Assembly: GCA_035714625.1 (NCBI GenBank)
Contig: DASTLT010000288.1
Coordinates: forward strand, 1-7,694
Length of the DNA stretch: 7,694 nucleotides
Source: GCA-003244245 sp035714625
GTDB lineage: Bacteria > Actinomycetota > Actinomycetes > Mycobacteriales > Pseudonocardiaceae
Reading direction: 5' to 3'
Below are positions 6,195-7,694 of the stretch, one piece after another (within the stretch, counting starts at the first letter, position 1; every line of letters begins with the position of its first letter). The position numbers and the translations under genes are program-made. The notes beneath the pieces are model-generated. The model was given only the letters and a program-made list of their open reading frames with translations. It had not been told where the DNA came from and made no database searches.

Positions 6195-7300
6195 TGACAA
6201 CGGCGCTGGTCAACTTCTACGAGATTCTGCAGATTTCGTCCAACGCGGATGACGAGCAGATCCGAAAGGCGATCAAAAGGGAACGCCGGACGTGGGTGAA
6301 ACGCCAGGCGCATCCGGACGCCGATCGGCGGGCTGAGGCCGAGGCTCGGGTACGCCACCTGGACCAGGCCGAGAAGACCCTGCTCGACGCCGCCGCGCGG
6401 GCTGGCTACGACCGCCAGCTCGCCGAGTACCGTCCACCGACCACTGACGCCCAACTGCCGGCTGGAGACGACGACTGGCTGCAGCGGGCCCGGGTCTACC
6501 TGGACCTGGGCAATGCGAATGCGGCCAACTATGCCGCCCGGGAAGCCATCATCCGCTGCGGATCCAGCGACGAGGCATGGTTCATCCGCGCGCACTCCTC
6601 GTTTCTGCTCGGCCGCCCTTCCGATGCGGAGTACGAGTTTTCCGAGGCAATCCGGCTGCGACCGGATAATGCCGAATATCATTTCGGTCTGGGCGAGGTC
6701 TACGGCGAGCAGGCCAAGTGGCAGCCCGCGATGCGGGAGTTCGAGCAGGCGCTCCGGCTGGATCCGGGCAATCCCAGCTACCGGACCGGGATCGCCCAGG
6801 TGCTGCTCGCTACCGATCAAGCGGCCAAAGCTCTGGCCGTCCTGGAAAAAGTGGTCGCCGAGCACCCGGACAACGCCGTCTTCAAGTACTACCTCGGCGC
6901 CGCGCTGCACGACGCCGCGGTGGAGAACATGACCAAGGATCCCCGCGGCGGCGGCTGGGTAATCACCAGCGAGGAGCAGGCCGGTGTGGCCGAGCGCAAC
7001 GCCGACCGAATGGAGGCGCTCGGTCTGGCCGATCCCGAGATCGACCGGCTGGCCCGTGGCCTGCGGGAGCAGGCGGCGCATGCCCGCGGGATGGTCTGGA
7101 TCAACAATGGCACGCTGCGCTGGTATGTCGGCGCCTTCGTGGTGTTCGGGCTGTTCCCGCTGGTCAGCGGCGAGCCGGGACCGGTCCTGTGGGGCCTACT
7201 CGTCTGCGCGGTGCTGACGGGTACCTATATCACGCGCCACTACAAGGCGCGCTGGGAACTGGCGCGCCGCACCCTCGGCGTCCACCGGGCGGGGATCTGA
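6194..7300 (+). CDS. J-domain protein with TPR repeats and C-terminal membrane hairpin (Hsp40-like co-chaperone)
   Basis: This 368-residue protein probably activates the upstream Hsp70 and delivers clients at the membrane. The N-terminal J domain (about 7-78) opens with NFYEILQI and has basic helix II, the intact HPD tripeptide (40-42) needed to stimulate Hsp70 ATPase, and a final AARAGYDRQL helix. At least three TPR-like units follow between about 95 and 235, for example AEYEFSEAIRLRPDN and AMREFEQALRLDPGNP. A charged helical region (about 255-300) leads to two hydrophobic segments, about 310-326 and 331-347. A short basic cytosolic tail ends the protein. Two ATGs are possible, 6191 and 6194. 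GAGGTG at 6183-6188 is better spaced for 6194, where start and hsp70 stop share one base, implying translational coupling. There is no signal peptide, so both soluble domains are expected in the cytoplasm. Clients are unknown. Confidence 0.82.
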   Translation: MTTALVNFYEILQISSNADDEQIRKAIKRERRTWVKRQAHPDADRRAEAEARVRHLDQAEKTLLDAAARAGYDRQLAEYRPPTTDAQLPAGDDDWLQRARVYLDLGNANAANYAAREAIIRCGSSDEAWFIRAHSSFLLGRPSDAEYEFSEAIRLRPDNAEYHFGLGEVYGEQAKWQPAMREFEQALRLDPGNPSYRTGIAQVLLATDQAAKALAVLEKVVAEHPDNAVFKYYLGAALHDAAVENMTKDPRGGGWVITSEEQAGVAERNADRMEALGLADPEIDRLARGLREQAAHARGMVWINNGTLRWYVGAFVVFGLFPLVSGEPGPVLWGLLVCAVLTGTYITRHYKARWELARRTLGVHRAGI

Positions 7301-7301
7301 C

Positions 7302-7595
7302 ATGGCGCAGGAGACCGAACCGAGCGAGCTTGCCGCGCTGCGCGATGAGGTCGCGATGCTACGCGACCTGTTCCAGCGCCGGCTGTTCGAGGACCGAGCC
7401 CGGCAGCAGATGTACGACGAGCTCTGCGCCCAGCTCGAGTTCGCCCGCTCCGACTTGACCGAGCAGTTCATCGCGCCCCTGCTGCAGGAACTGCTGCTGC
7501 TCGTCGACCGGGTGGAGACCCTGCTCAGGGCCGCGGAGATGGTGAATCCCACGGAGACATCCCAGGGCTTTAATTGTCAAGCAGCAACTTGTTGA
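7302..7595 (+). CDS. GrpE-like nucleotide-exchange factor, C-terminally truncated by an insertion sequence
   Basis: This 97-residue frame starts 1 nt after the J/TPR stop. It is rich in Leu, Glu and Arg with a heptad-like pattern (about 8-78), suggesting a long dimeric coiled coil. FIAPLLQELLLLVDRVETLL (57-76) matches the GrpE helix usually written as DLLPVLDNLERAL. Together with its position after an Hsp70 and a J-protein, this points to the partner that releases ADP from Hsp70. Typical GrpE proteins are about 150-220 residues and have a C-terminal beta domain that contacts the ATPase domain. Here that domain is absent. The last roughly 8-10 residues (from about QGFNCQAATC) are encoded by insertion-sequence DNA, so the gene is probably non-functional. 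The GrpE call rests on one helix motif plus context. An unrelated coiled-coil protein is the alternative. Confidence 0.6.
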   Translation: MAQETEPSELAALRDEVAMLRDLFQRRLFEDRARQQMYDELCAQLEFARSDLTEQFIAPLLQELLLLVDRVETLLRAAEMVNPTETSQGFNCQAATC

Positions 7596-7694
7596 TCTTC
7601 GTTGGTGGTGGTGGGCCAGGCGGTGGCTTCGTCGTAGAGGGTGCGGGTCTTCAGGCAGCCGTGCAGGATGCCCACCAGGCGGTTGGCCAGTTGG
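7560..7694 (-). mobile_element. End of an insertion sequence (IS110-like), continuing beyond the window
   Basis: From about 7560 the + strand stops looking like the GrpE gene and becomes the 3' end of a leftward transposase gene. The exact junction is uncertain: it lies between the last plausible GrpE codon (about 7560) and the transposase stop (7577). No terminal inverted repeat could be established, which is compatible with IS110 elements, as they usually lack one. The other end is outside the window. Confidence 0.65.
7577..7693 (-). CDS. Transposase, C-terminal 38 residues (partial; IS110-family-like)
   Basis: The leftward frame enters from the right edge and ends at TGA (7577-7579). Its visible part contains LANRLVGILHGCLKTRTLYD followed by EATAWPTTTNEDQQVAA. 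The ANR-VGILHGCL-T-T-YDE-TAW pattern resembles, from memory, the conserved C-terminus of actinobacterial IS110-family (Transposase_20) enzymes. These are DEDD recombinases guided by a bridge RNA from the element's non-coding end. The catalytic domain lies outside the window, so family assignment is tentative. The gene opposes the truncated GrpE-like gene and overlaps its aberrant tail. Confidence 0.6.
   Translation of the reverse strand, partial: QLANRLVGILHGCLKTRTLYDEATAWPTTTNEDQQVAA

Noticed and set aside
6044..7081. 345-residue leftward frame antisense to the J/TPR gene
   Set aside because: It is a shadow frame without motifs, crossing the hsp70/J-protein junction.
1..7694. tRNA, rRNA, riboswitch or CRISPR array
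   Set aside because: No cloverleaf, conserved rRNA segment or regularly spaced repeat array was recognised on either strand.

Overview
The window is high-GC DNA with the dense gene packing, GTG starts and family signatures of an actinomycete (Actinomycetota). A mycobacterial or pseudonocardial-type host is plausible, but the sequence alone does not fix the genus. It divides into three regions.

Region 1 (1-4447) is a conserved metabolic locus. Two leftward genes, accD1 and accA1, encode the carboxyltransferase and the biotin carboxylase/biotin carrier subunits of an acyl-CoA carboxylase of the 3-methylcrotonyl-CoA type (leucine catabolism). They are 6 bp apart and form an operon. A TetR-family regulator is transcribed divergently. 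The space between accD1 and tetR holds a 39-bp nested palindrome that also reads as two near-identical 16-bp direct repeats. It is the obvious operator for this regulator. A hairpin directly follows the accA1 stop codon.

Region 2 (about 4448-7560) is an accessory chaperone module on the + strand: an Hsp70 (DnaK-like) gene, a J-domain/TPR/membrane-hairpin protein, and a GrpE-like nucleotide-exchange factor. The genes overlap or nearly touch (overlap at 6192-6194, 1-nt gap at 7301), so they read as one transcript. The order and content mirror a full Hsp70-Hsp40-GrpE machine, but each part departs from the housekeeping form. The Hsp70 stops after the beta substrate-binding domain and has no helical lid. 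The J-protein joins an HPD-containing J domain to TPR repeats and two C-terminal transmembrane segments. The GrpE-like protein is cut short. The Hsp70 gene carries a one-base frameshift at a GGGGCCCC run (5329-5336).

Region 3 (about 7560-7694) is the end of an insertion sequence with the C-terminus of a transposase on the - strand, resembling the IS110 family. It breaks the GrpE-like gene and runs off the window.

Overall, a stable metabolic locus is flanked by a specialised Hsp70 module. If the assembly is correct, that module has taken two hits: a frameshift in hsp70 and an IS insertion in grpE. This is either decay or, for the frameshift, a sequencing error.
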